Program-made: the position numbers and the translations under genes
Shown here: one piece after another, positions 14,538 to 22,458 of the stretch
Layout of the letters: each line of letters starts with the position of its first letter
Position numbering within the stretch: the stretch's first letter is position 1
Source of the DNA: Cohnella zeiphila
Lineage (GTDB): Bacteria > Bacillota > Bacilli > Paenibacillales > Paenibacillaceae
Length of the DNA: 38,236 nt
NCBI RefSeq assembly: GCF_014212055.1
Contig: NZ_JACJVO010000059.1
Span: 1 to 38,236 of the forward strand
Reading direction: 5' to 3'
Notes under the pieces: generated by a model
Seen by the model: only the letters and a program-made list of their open reading frames with translations
Told to the model about the DNA's origin: nothing
Database searches by the model: none

Positions 14538-17500
14538 TTGTTCGAATCGCTGCGGGTCCGCACTTGGCTTCTGCTGCTGATCACCACCGGATTTACGCTG
14601 CTCGTTTGCGGCTTGATCTACTACGATTCCGCGCAGTCGGCGATCCGCGCTTCGCTGGAGAAGAACGGAAGCGACCGCGCGCGAATGCAGGCCGATTCGC
14701 TGGCGCTGCGCCTGGACACGCTGGCGAAGCAGGCGTCCGTTCTCGCCGACAGCTTGACCGGGCTCGCGACGGGGGACGAGCGACTGGACGCGCTGCGGCA
14801 CAAATTTTATCCGCAAATCTCGTTCGACATGGTCGGATACGGAGAGAAGGACGGCGAGCTTAGGCTGGTCGACGGCACCCGGGCCGACCTCTCCGGCGAT
14901 CCATATTGGAAGAGGGCGACGGACGGCAACGCGGTCCTTGCCGACCGGACGGTCTCCGGGGCGCTGGCGGCCGAATCGCGCATTCATCTGTTCGTTCCGG
15001 TATTCGACTTGAGCCACCATGTCGCGGGGGTGCTCTGGGCAGCCGCTTCGATGAAAGACGTGGCCGGCAGCGTCGCTCCTTTCCTGCCGGGAGGCGCCGC
15101 GGGGCCGATGGACGATTTTACGGTCGTCGACGATGCCGGGGGAGAGATCTACTCGACGCCCGGAGCGCCGGCCTTCGATTCGCAGACGCTGCTGCGCATC
15201 GGGAGGTCGGCGATAGGCCGGGACTCGGCTCAGATCAGTCTGGAGCGAGAGAAGCTGTTTGTCGCGAAGCTGCCGGGAACTCAATGGAGCCTGGCCATTC
15301 CGATGCGGACGGGGACGCTGTACGAGCCGCTGCGCCAGCTGCTGCTGCGGACCATCGCCATCTGCCTGGCCAGCGAACTCGTACTCGCGTTCTTGCTGTT
15401 CCTGCTGATCTCGCCTCCGTTTCGGAGAATCCGCGAGATCCTGCATATGACGGAGCAGGTCGCGGCCGGCGATTTCCAGGTATTTCCGCTCCCCGGAGGG
15501 GAGAAGGACGAGATCGGCGCGCTGGCGGACTCGGTCAACGGAATGGTCAAGCAGCTTCGCGATTTGTTCGAGCCGCTTCAGGCGATTACGAATCAGAACG
15601 ACTACGGAATCATCGTGACGGATGAGCATTACGTCATTACGCAATTCAACGAGACGGCGCAGCGCATGCTCGGCTATGCGCCGGAAGAAGTCGTTCAGCG
15701 GATGACGCCGCTCGATCTGTCGTCGAGGGACGAGCTCGAGCTCAAGGCCAAGCGGCTGTCCGGCATGGTGGGAAGAACCGTTCGCCCGGGACTGGATTAC
15801 GTGCGGACGATGATGCAGGACCGCATGTCGTATTCGGAAGAACGCATCTATATTCGCAACGACGGCGTTTCGATCCCGGTCTTCCTGAACGTGAGCAAGA
15901 TTACCGACAAGTCGGGCAGCGTTACCGGCTATGTCGGGCTCTTCCGGGACATCTCCCGGCAGAAGCAGGTCCAGGTGGAGCTGACGAGGGCGAAGCAGCT
16001 CGCGGAAGACACGAACCGGATGAAAAGCGCGTTTCTCGCCCGTATGAGCCACGAGATCCGCACGCCGATCAACGGCATCATCGGCCTGACGCAGCTGCTG
16101 GAGCGGACGGGGCTGACGGACGTCCAGCGGGATTACGCGCAGAAGATCGGCACGTCGTCGGAAGTTCTGCTAGGCATCGTAAGCGACATTCTCGATTATT
16201 CCAAGATCGAAGCCGGCAAGCTGGAATTGGAGCAGACGGCGTTCGACCCGGAAGAGATGTTCCGCAAGCTGGGGGACACGCTCAGCATCTTCCTGAGCCG
16301 CAAGCAGCTGGAGATGGTGTTCGACATTCCCGAAGCGCTGCCCGAGCGGCTGGTCGGCGACCCGCTTCGCCTGGAACAGGTGCTGCTCAATCTGGCGAGC
16401 AACGCGATCAAATTTACCGATCAAGGCTACATCCATTTGCAGGTGCTCGTGCAGGAACGGCGGGACGATACGATCGCGCTCTATTTTGCGGTTACGGACA
16501 CGGGCATCGGCATGACGAAAAACCAGATCGAGCATCTGTTCCAGCCGTTCGTGCAGGCGGACGGGTCGACGAGCCGCAAGTACGGCGGAACCGGGCTCGG
16601 CCTCGTCATCACGGACGAGCTGGTCTCCATGATGGGCGGCGAGCTGGAAGTGGAGAGCTGGCCTCAGGCGGGGAGCCGCTTCTCGTTCGTCCTCCACTTC
16701 CCGGTCGTGGCGGCCGGAGAAGCGCCGCCGGCGGCAAAGCCCGATCCGCTCACGCTTCGCAGGCGAACGGCGCTGTGCATCGAATCTCCCGGCTTGATGC
16801 AGCGCACGCTTGGAGGAATGCTCGCTTCCCTCCGCATCGACTGCACGTTCGCCGACAGCTGGAAGGACGCGCTGGATTTGCTGGAATTTCCGGACGCCGA
16901 CCAGACGTTCGACTTTGTCTTCTGCAACATGGAGATGCCGGACATGTACGGGGAGCAAACGTGGCTGCGCCTGCGGACGGCGGCGCAGGGCGCAAGGACG
17001 ATCGCGATGACGACCCCTTACGGCCAGACCGAATGGCTCCGGATCGAGGAGGCGGATCGCCCGACGCGAACGCTCGTCAAGCCCGTGAACCGAAGGGCGC
17101 TTCGCAACCTGCTGACGGGCCTGGAGGAAGAAAGCGCGTCCGAGCGGCAGGCTCCGGTCCCGAAGACGCGGAGAAAGACGGAATCCGGAAGCGTACGCAT
17201 TCTGCTCGCGGAAGACCACGAGATCAACCAGCAGATCGCGTGCGAGCTTCTGGGCGGCAAAGGCTATGAGGTCGGGGTCGCCTCGGACGGAGCGGCCGCC
17301 CTGGCTATGGTGCGGAAGGAGCATTGGGATCTGGTGCTTATGGACCTGCACATGCCGGAGATGGACGGCTTCGAATCCGCGCGGCAGATCCGGATCGACT
17401 TCAACGCCTGGCGGCTGCCGATCGTCGCCATGACCGCCAACGTCATCCCCGAGGACCTGCAGAAGTGTCTGCGGGCGGGAATGAACGACGTCGTGACGAA

Positions 17501-17927
17501 GCCGATTCAGGCTTCCGTCCTTTTCGAGACGGTGGAGCGCTGGCTGGCGCACGCCGGGCTGATCGATTGGGAGGAAGCGCTGGAGCGGGTGAACGGCAAG
17601 GAGACGATCGTTCGCCATATGCTCCAAACGTTCGGCAGGGAATACCGGGATTTCGACAAGCGGCTGGCCGCTTATCTCGAAGAGGATCGGAAGAAGGAAG
17701 CGCGCGCGCTGCTTCATTCCTTGCGAGGCGTAGCCGGCAACCTGTCGGCCGGCAAGGTGTTCCGCGCCGCGGGAGCGCTCGAGGACGCGCTTGCGGACGA
17801 GCCGGCCGAGTTCGCGGCGGGCTTCCGGGAGCGGGCGCTCGTCTCGCTGCGAAGCGAGCTGGCGAAGCTTCTCGAAGCGATTGCCAGCGAGGAGAAAAGG
17901 CTGGAACAGTTCCAATATATGTTATGA
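14538..17927 (+). CDS. Large hybrid sensor histidine kinase with two receivers and Hpt
   Basis: A 1129-aa membrane kinase. Order: TM1 (about 9-31); extracytoplasmic Cache-like sensor (about 32-265); TM2 (about 267-293); HAMP (to about 350); PAS (about 355-475, IIVTDEHYVITQFNETAQRML); HisKA with phospho-His505 in MSHEIRTP; HATPase with NLASNAIKF (about 616-624), DTGIGM and GGTGLGL; a receiver-like domain (about 735-865) whose phospho-Asp is replaced by Asn797 in FCNMEMPD; a true receiver (about 885-1010) with Asp936 in MDLHMPEMDG and Lys in KPIQ; and a C-terminal Hpt domain with His1060 in LLHSLRG. This is a complete His-Asp-His phosphorelay in one chain. TTG 14538 follows AGGAGAGGG. The 147-bp gap after the response regulator shows no clear promoter, so co-transcription is likely. 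The stimulus is unknown. Confidence 0.92.
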   Translation: MFESLRVRTWLLLLITTGFTLLVCGLIYYDSAQSAIRASLEKNGSDRARMQADSLALRLDTLAKQASVLADSLTGLATGDERLDALRHKFYPQISFDMVGYGEKDGELRLVDGTRADLSGDPYWKRATDGNAVLADRTVSGALAAESRIHLFVPVFDLSHHVAGVLWAAASMKDVAGSVAPFLPGGAAGPMDDFTVVDDAGGEIYSTPGAPAFDSQTLLRIGRSAIGRDSAQISLEREKLFVAKLPGTQWSLAIPMRTGTLYEPLRQLLLRTIAICLASELVLAFLLFLLISPPFRRIREILHMTEQVAAGDFQVFPLPGGEKDEIGALADSVNGMVKQLRDLFEPLQAITNQNDYGIIVTDEHYVITQFNETAQRMLGYAPEEVVQRMTPLDLSSRDELELKAKRLSGMVGRTVRPGLDYVRTMMQDRMSYSEERIYIRNDGVSIPVFLNVSKITDKSGSVTGYVGLFRDISRQKQVQVELTRAKQLAEDTNRMKSAFLARMSHEIRTPINGIIGLTQLLERTGLTDVQRDYAQKIGTSSEVLLGIVSDILDYSKIEAGKLELEQTAFDPEEMFRKLGDTLSIFLSRKQLEMVFDIPEALPERLVGDPLRLEQVLLNLASNAIKFTDQGYIHLQVLVQERRDDTIALYFAVTDTGIGMTKNQIEHLFQPFVQADGSTSRKYGGTGLGLVITDELVSMMGGELEVESWPQAGSRFSFVLHFPVVAAGEAPPAAKPDPLTLRRRTALCIESPGLMQRTLGGMLASLRIDCTFADSWKDALDLLEFPDADQTFDFVFCNMEMPDMYGEQTWLRLRTAAQGARTIAMTTPYGQTEWLRIEEADRPTRTLVKPVNRRALRNLLTGLEEESASERQAPVPKTRRKTESGSVRILLAEDHEINQQIACELLGGKGYEVGVASDGAAALAMVRKEHWDLVLMDLHMPEMDGFESARQIRIDFNAWRLPIVAMTANVIPEDLQKCLRAGMNDVVTKPIQASVLFETVERWLAHAGLIDWEEALERVNGKETIVRHMLQTFGREYRDFDKRLAAYLEEDRKKEARALLHSLRGVAGNLSAGKVFRAAGALEDALADEPAEFAAGFRERALVSLRSELAKLLEAIASEEKRLEQFQYML

Positions 17928-17949
17928 ATGGCTTCCGTTTATTTTTTTG

Positions 17950-17979
17950 TTGTATCGTCGGGAAAGAGTGAGTTAGAAT
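17950..17979 (+). promoter_or_regulatory. Candidate promoter of the 145-aa unknown gene
   Basis: TTGTAT (17950-17955) and TAGAAT (17974-17979), 18-bp spacer, in an AT-rich gap about 80 bp before the GTG start. Confidence 0.5.
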
Positions 17980-18058
17980 ATACGTAACTTCCTATTTTGT
18001 GCCATCGATATAGTCCTTTCGGCTTATGAGGCTTTCTATTCAGGAAGGGGGTAACCCG

Positions 18059-18496
18059 GTGAAAGACAAGCAGACCGAACGATGGGGCACGTATGAGCCG
18101 TTTCATATCGCCCTGGGCGATAAAAAGATCGTCGACATCATTATCACCAATCACGCTCGCGCCCGCTGGACCGATCGGGTCGAATCCGTGAAAACCGGTT
18201 ACTCCGACATTGCCCAGTACCTGTGGCAGTGCTTGAAGGAAGGCCGAATCGTCTCCTACTATCGCCACGAACAGGACGTCTACACGATCGATGACGATCT
18301 GGTGTTCGTCGCCGAATTCGCGGTATCGGAGAAGGAGGTCGACTTGTTCGGCAATCCGCTGCACAAGATGATCGTCGTTACCTTCCTCGGCCGAATGTCG
18401 GAGACGATGGAGCTCCGAGATTTGAAAACGTATTATTCCTGGCTGCGCCACTCCCGGCGCATGACGCTCATCAAGAACAACCGCAAGCGGCGATGA
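18059..18496 (+). CDS. Conserved-looking protein of unknown function
   Basis: I do not recognise this 145-aa protein. It is soluble, has no signal peptide and ends in a strongly basic tail (RRMTLIKNNRKRR). The middle reads IITNHARARWTDRV (about 28-41), then a helix (IAQYLWQCLKEGRIVSYY), the strand pair DVYTIDDDLVFVAEF and KMIVVTFLGR. The arrangement of a His-x-x-x-Arg helix followed by strands recalls small DUF4258/RelE-like folds, but this is a weak inference. GTG 18059 is preferred: AGGAAGGGGG lies about 8 bases upstream, whereas the in-frame ATG at 18026 has no ribosome site. It has its own promoter and terminator and no obvious partner gene, which argues against a toxin-antitoxin pair. 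Confidence 0.75.
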   Translation: MKDKQTERWGTYEPFHIALGDKKIVDIIITNHARARWTDRVESVKTGYSDIAQYLWQCLKEGRIVSYYRHEQDVYTIDDDLVFVAEFAVSEKEVDLFGNPLHKMIVVTFLGRMSETMELRDLKTYYSWLRHSRRMTLIKNNRKRR

Positions 18497-18524
18497 GCGT
18501 TGGCGTCGCCTTCCCTAATCCATC

Positions 18525-18549
18525 AGGCATGCCTACCGGCATGCCTTTT
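18525..18549 (+). terminator. Short rho-independent terminator
   Basis: AGGCATGCC and GGCATGCCT pair over 9 bp around TACC, followed by TTTT; 28 bp after the 145-aa gene. Confidence 0.75.
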
Positions 18550-18617
18550 CCATTCCCGGCCCGCCGGATGTCGCGGGAGCCGATAGCCGCGGCGCGAAGG
18601 TTGCGGGAAGCAAGATA

Positions 18618-18626
18618 TGGTATAAT
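18618..18626 (+). promoter_or_regulatory. Extended -10 promoter of the LysR-PHP unit
   Basis: TGGTATAAT is a perfect extended -10 located 42 bp before the LysR start; no good -35 at standard spacing. Confidence 0.6.
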
Positions 18627-18667
18627 CGAGACGACTCCAGGAACCGGAAAGGCGTGAACGCAAAGCG

Positions 18668-19576
18668 ATGTCTCTGAACGTTCATCAGCTTCATATTTTC
18701 TACACGGTCGCGGAGCGGGGCAGCTTCTCGGCCGCGGCGCAGGCGCTGCATATGACGCAGCCCGCCGTGACGATGCAGATTCAGGCGCTGGAAGAGCGAT
18801 TCGGCGTCAAGCTGCTGCTGCGCTCGACGAAGAAGCTCGAGCTGACCGAAGCCGGACACTGTCTGCTGCCGCAAGCCCGGAAGGCGATCGAGCTGATGGA
18901 AGAGACCGACGCCGTCATGGCGCGGTACGTCGAGACGCTGAAAGGGCAGCTTCTGTTCGCCGCGAGCCTGACGATCGGAGAATATGTGCTGCCGCGGCTG
19001 CTCGGGCCGTTCCTCAGCGAGCATCCCGAGATGTCGGTCAGCATGCGGATCATGAACACGAGCGAAATCGTCGAAGAGATCGCCCACCACGGGCTGGCGT
19101 TCGGGCTCGTAGAAGCGTCCACCGACGACGAGGCGGTCGTTACCGAGCCGGTCATGAACGACGAACTGACTCTGGTCGTGCCGACCGGGCATCCGTTCGC
19201 GGAACGGGGCGAAGTCGAGCTGGAGGAAGTGCTTGCGGAGCGTTTCGTTCTCCGGGAGCGGGGCTCCGGCACGCGGCAGGTGCTCGTCGAGGAACTGGAA
19301 AAAGTCGGAGTGACGGAAGACCGCCTGCGCATCGTCAGCGACTTCGGCAGCAACGGAGCGGTCAAGTCGGCGGTCGAGGCGGGAATCGGGTTGACCGTGC
19401 TGTCGGTCTGGTCGATCAAGAACGAAGTCTCGCTCGGGCTGCTGATGCCGGTCCGTATCCGGGGCGTGGACTTCCGGCGGCAGTTTTACGCCGTACGCTC
19501 CAAGTCGACCGAGCTGCCTTTTCACGCCGCCGTACTATTACAATACTTAAGGGGACTTACGCATGAATCCGGTTGA
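18668..19576 (+). CDS. LysR-family transcriptional regulator (CysL/YeiE-like)
   Basis: A 302-aa LysR-type regulator. The N-terminal winged helix (1-62) has the classic FYTVAERGSFSAAAQALHMTQPAVTMQIQALEERFGVKLL pattern (read in segments, about 11-50), followed by a linker helix and a two-lobed substrate-binding domain (about 90-295) that senses a small ligand. The KLELTEAG and GQLLFAASLTIGEYVLPRLL segments resemble the CysL/CbbR/YeiE branch. Such proteins bind DNA as tetramers and often control an adjacent or divergent gene. The last 14 bases overlap the start of the PHP-domain gene, so the pair is coupled. ATG 18668 follows an AAAGGCG-like site. The regulated pathway is not evident from context. 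Confidence 0.9.
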   Translation: MSLNVHQLHIFYTVAERGSFSAAAQALHMTQPAVTMQIQALEERFGVKLLLRSTKKLELTEAGHCLLPQARKAIELMEETDAVMARYVETLKGQLLFAASLTIGEYVLPRLLGPFLSEHPEMSVSMRIMNTSEIVEEIAHHGLAFGLVEASTDDEAVVTEPVMNDELTLVVPTGHPFAERGEVELEEVLAERFVLRERGSGTRQVLVEELEKVGVTEDRLRIVSDFGSNGAVKSAVEAGIGLTVLSVWSIKNEVSLGLLMPVRIRGVDFRRQFYAVRSKSTELPFHAAVLLQYLRGLTHESG

Positions 19577-20414
19577 CCTGCATACGCATACGACGGCATC
19601 GGACGGCTTGCACCGTCCGGCCGACAACGTCCGCATGGCGAAGGAGGCGGGCCTGACCGGCATCGCCATTACCGATCACGACACGGTGGCGGGCTTCGAG
19701 GAGGCGGCGGAGGCCGGCGCGAAGCTCGGCGTCGAAGTCGTGCCCGGCGTCGAGATCAGCACTTCCCATGAAGGCCGGGATATTCACATCTTGGGCTACT
19801 ATATCGACGTGAACGACTCCGCGCTGATCGAGCGGCTGGTCTCGCAGCGCCGCGTTCGCGACAGCCGCAACGAAGGAATTATCGCCCGGCTGGCCGAGCT
19901 GGGCATCCCGCTGACGATGGCGGAGGTGGCCGAGGCGGCCGGACGCGAACCCGGCCAGGACGAGACGATCGGCCGTCCGCATATCGCGGCTGCCCTTTTG
20001 CGGGGCGGCTTCGTGGCGTCGATCCAGGAAGCGTTCGACCGCTATTTGGCGGAAGGCCGGCCGGCCTACGTCGTTCCTCCGGCGCGAATCAGCCCGTTCG
20101 AGGCGTTCGACTGGATCCGCGAGGCCGGCGGGACGGCCATCGTCGCCCATCCCGGCCTGTACGGCGATGACGAGCTTCCTGAGCTGTTCCTGTCGCGCGG
20201 CGCCGACGGACTGGAGGCATACCACTCGGACCATTCGCCGGAACAGGAGCGGCTTTACCGGGAATTGGCCGAGAGCAGGGGCAAGCTGGTCACCGGCGGC
20301 TCCGACTTCCACGGCGCGCGCAAAGGAAAGACGTATCATGGCCCCATCGGCAACCGCGTCGTGGACGCGGAAGTGCTGAACCGTTTGCGCGAGCGGGCGC
20401 GCGGGAGACAATAG
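19563..20414 (+). CDS. PHP-domain phosphoesterase (RNase AM / nucleoside 3',5'-bisphosphate phosphatase type)
   Basis: A 283-aa PHP-family metallo-phosphoesterase of the YciV/RnmAM type, which removes phosphate from 3',5'-bisphosphate nucleotides or trims RNA 5' ends. The four PHP motifs are intact: DLHTHTTASDG (5-15; His7, His9), ITDHDTV (36-42; His39, Asp40), VVPGVEIS (59-66; Glu64), and late in the chain AHPG and GGSDFHG, with GRPHIA between. No other domain is attached, unlike PHP domains of DNA polymerases. ATG 19563 has AAGGGGAC 6-7 bases upstream and overlaps the end of the LysR gene by 14 bases. Cytoplasmic; the exact substrate is inferred from the closest known relatives. Confidence 0.88.
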   Translation: MNPVDLHTHTTASDGLHRPADNVRMAKEAGLTGIAITDHDTVAGFEEAAEAGAKLGVEVVPGVEISTSHEGRDIHILGYYIDVNDSALIERLVSQRRVRDSRNEGIIARLAELGIPLTMAEVAEAAGREPGQDETIGRPHIAAALLRGGFVASIQEAFDRYLAEGRPAYVVPPARISPFEAFDWIREAGGTAIVAHPGLYGDDELPELFLSRGADGLEAYHSDHSPEQERLYRELAESRGKLVTGGSDFHGARKGKTYHGPIGNRVVDAEVLNRLRERARGRQ

Positions 20415-20433
20415 CTCCTTTGGCATGAACCGA

Positions 20434-20467
20434 GAGGGACCGCCGGCCGGATCGCCGGCGGTCCCTC
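20434..20467. terminator. Perfect 14-bp hairpin between convergent PHP and rqcH genes
   Basis: GAGGGACCGCCGGC and GCCGGCGGTCCCTC pair fully around CGGATC. Only TTCG follows, so as a terminator it is atypical; position between convergent genes suggests a shared 3' end. Confidence 0.6.
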
Positions 20468-20536
20468 TTCGCGTCTTCCGCTCTCCAAGCGACGATTCCG
20501 CCACCGCCGCACATTTCCCGCGCCCGGAGGAAAGGC

Positions 20537-22273
20537 CTACAGCTGCCGGATCGCGCTAGGCAGGCCGCGGATTGCGGCTTCGTCGGGCGTGACGTAGAGC
20601 GTCTTCTGCCCTTCATAGATGACGAAGCCGGGCTTGGCGCCGTTCGGCTTGCGGACGAGCCGTATGCGGGTATAGTCGACCGGCACGCCGCTGGATTCCT
20701 TCGCCTTGCTGTAATAGGCGGCCAGCATGGCCGCTTCCCGCAGCGTCTCCTCGCCGTAATCGGTGCCGCGGATCAGCACGTGCGAGCCGGGAATGTCCTT
20801 CGTGTGCAGCCAGGTGTCCGAAGACTGCCCGAGCCGGTTGGTGACGTAATCGTTCTGCTTGTTGTTCTTCCCTACGTAGATCGATACGCCTTCGCTGGAC
20901 GTATAGCAGAGCAGGGCGGGGCGGTCGTTTTTTTTCTTCTTCGCGCCTTTGCGAAGACCGCGCTCCCGAATATATCCCTGCTCGGTCAACTCCTCCCGAA
21001 TCTCTTCGATATCGGCGGGGGAAGCGCTCTGCAGCCCCTGCAGCACCGAATCCAGGTACCGGATTTCTTCTTCCGCGAACGCCATCTGCTCGGCGACGAC
21101 GGCACGGCTGTTTTTGAGCTTGGTATATTTGCGGAAGTAACGCTGGGCGTTCTCCGTCGGCGTCAGCAGCGGGTCGAGCGGAATCGTCACGAGCGGCTGC
21201 TCCTCCTCGTAATAATCCGTCACTTCCACGCTTGCGTCGCCTCGTTGAAACTGATGCAGATGCGCGGTGAGAAGCTCTCCGAGCTTTCGCAAGCGGTCGG
21301 CTTCTTCCGCCTCCTGCAGCGTTTCCTGAAGCTTCTCGAGCTTCTTCGCGTTTTTGGCCGTTTCGTTCTGCAGCAGGCGGGTCAGATCGGCCGTCCGCTG
21401 ACGGACGAGGTCGCGCTCCGCCTTATCGGCGTAATACGAATCCAGGCAGTCGTTCATCGACGCGAAATCGGCGCTTTCGCCGGTCAGATGGGTCAGGCGG
21501 ACCGCGGAAAAGGACGTTTTCCCCTTATCCGACTCCGTAATCGAAGGCTCGTAGCGGTGCTCCGCGAATCGCCGCATCAGCGGGCCGAATACGCTCCACA
21601 GCGAATCCGCCTCGCCTCCCGCGCGGTGCACGATCTCTGCGGCGATCAGCGGGCTGAGGCCCGAATAGGCGCCGACGATCGCTTGCGCCAGCCCGCGGGG
21701 CGAAAGGTCCTCGGTTTCGTTCAGCGCCGCGGCGAACGACTCGGCCGTCGCCGACAGCGGATTTTGCTTGCCCTGCGGCGGAGGCGGCACGTAGGCGGTT
21801 CCCGGCATGACGACGCGGTAGCTGCTGATGGCCGGGGTCACGTGGCGAATGCTGTCCAGAATCGTTCCCGTGGCGGGATCGAGCAGGATCAGGTTGCTGT
21901 GCCTTCCCATCACCTCGAGCGTCAGCCGTTTGACCGACAGATCGCCGAGCTCGTCCCGGTGCCGGACGTCGAGCAGGACGACCCGTTCCATGCCGTCCTG
22001 CTCGATCCGTTCGATGATGCCGCCTTCGCAATGCTTGCGAAGCAGCATGCAGAACATCGGCGGCTCCGTCGGATTCGGCCAGGTCCGCTCGGTCCAGTGG
22101 ATGCGGGGCAGCGACGGGTGGGCGGACAGCAGCAGCTTTTTGCCGCCTCCCGGGCCCCGAAGATGGAGGACGATCTCGCTGTCGGTCGGTTGATAGATTT
22201 TATGAATGCGCGCGCCTTCGAGCGTCGCCAGCTCGTGTACGAGCGCGCGGGTGACGATTCCGTCCAGAGACAT
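20537..22273 (-). CDS. rqcH: RqcH, ribosome quality-control C-terminal alanine-tailing factor
   Basis: A 578-aa NFACT protein (B. subtilis YloA/RqcH; formerly annotated fibronectin-binding protein). RqcH binds stalled 50S subunits and recruits tRNA-Ala to add C-terminal Ala tails that mark nascent chains for degradation. Visible: NFACT-N from MSLDGIVTRALVHEL, with LLSAHPSLPRIH (48-59) and EPPMFCMLLRKH (70-81); long coiled coils (about 285-340 and 375-440); and the NFACT-R block TWLHTKDIPGSHVLIRG near 485-500. The conserved Asp-Arg pair needed for tRNA binding (Asp97-Arg98 in Bacillus) aligns with Glu96-Arg97 here. GGGAG lies 10 bases upstream of ATG 22273. It is divergent from the yloB homologue, which in Bacillus is its neighbour. 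Confidence 0.92.
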   Translation of the reverse strand: MSLDGIVTRALVHELATLEGARIHKIYQPTDSEIVLHLRGPGGGKKLLLSAHPSLPRIHWTERTWPNPTEPPMFCMLLRKHCEGGIIERIEQDGMERVVLLDVRHRDELGDLSVKRLTLEVMGRHSNLILLDPATGTILDSIRHVTPAISSYRVVMPGTAYVPPPPQGKQNPLSATAESFAAALNETEDLSPRGLAQAIVGAYSGLSPLIAAEIVHRAGGEADSLWSVFGPLMRRFAEHRYEPSITESDKGKTSFSAVRLTHLTGESADFASMNDCLDSYYADKAERDLVRQRTADLTRLLQNETAKNAKKLEKLQETLQEAEEADRLRKLGELLTAHLHQFQRGDASVEVTDYYEEEQPLVTIPLDPLLTPTENAQRYFRKYTKLKNSRAVVAEQMAFAEEEIRYLDSVLQGLQSASPADIEEIREELTEQGYIRERGLRKGAKKKKNDRPALLCYTSSEGVSIYVGKNNKQNDYVTNRLGQSSDTWLHTKDIPGSHVLIRGTDYGEETLREAAMLAAYYSKAKESSGVPVDYTRIRLVRKPNGAKPGFVIYEGQKTLYVTPDEAAIRGLPSAIRQL

Positions 22274-22458
22274 GAGGTTTTAACTCCCGATACCTTGAAT
22301 TCGGAGGGCTTCCGTTCTCCTATGATGCCACAGTTGTCCGGAAAGGGAAAGTCCGGCCGGACGGGCGGGGGATATTTCCCGGCTTGTCTGAATACACATA
22401 GGGGAGAAGAACCGATCCGTCAGAAACGGACGGCGATTTGCGGGAGGGGATGACCGGC

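Noticed and set aside
14442..16052. 536-codon minus-strand frame opposite the hybrid kinase
   Set aside because: No domain recognised; the plus strand shows continuous kinase domains.
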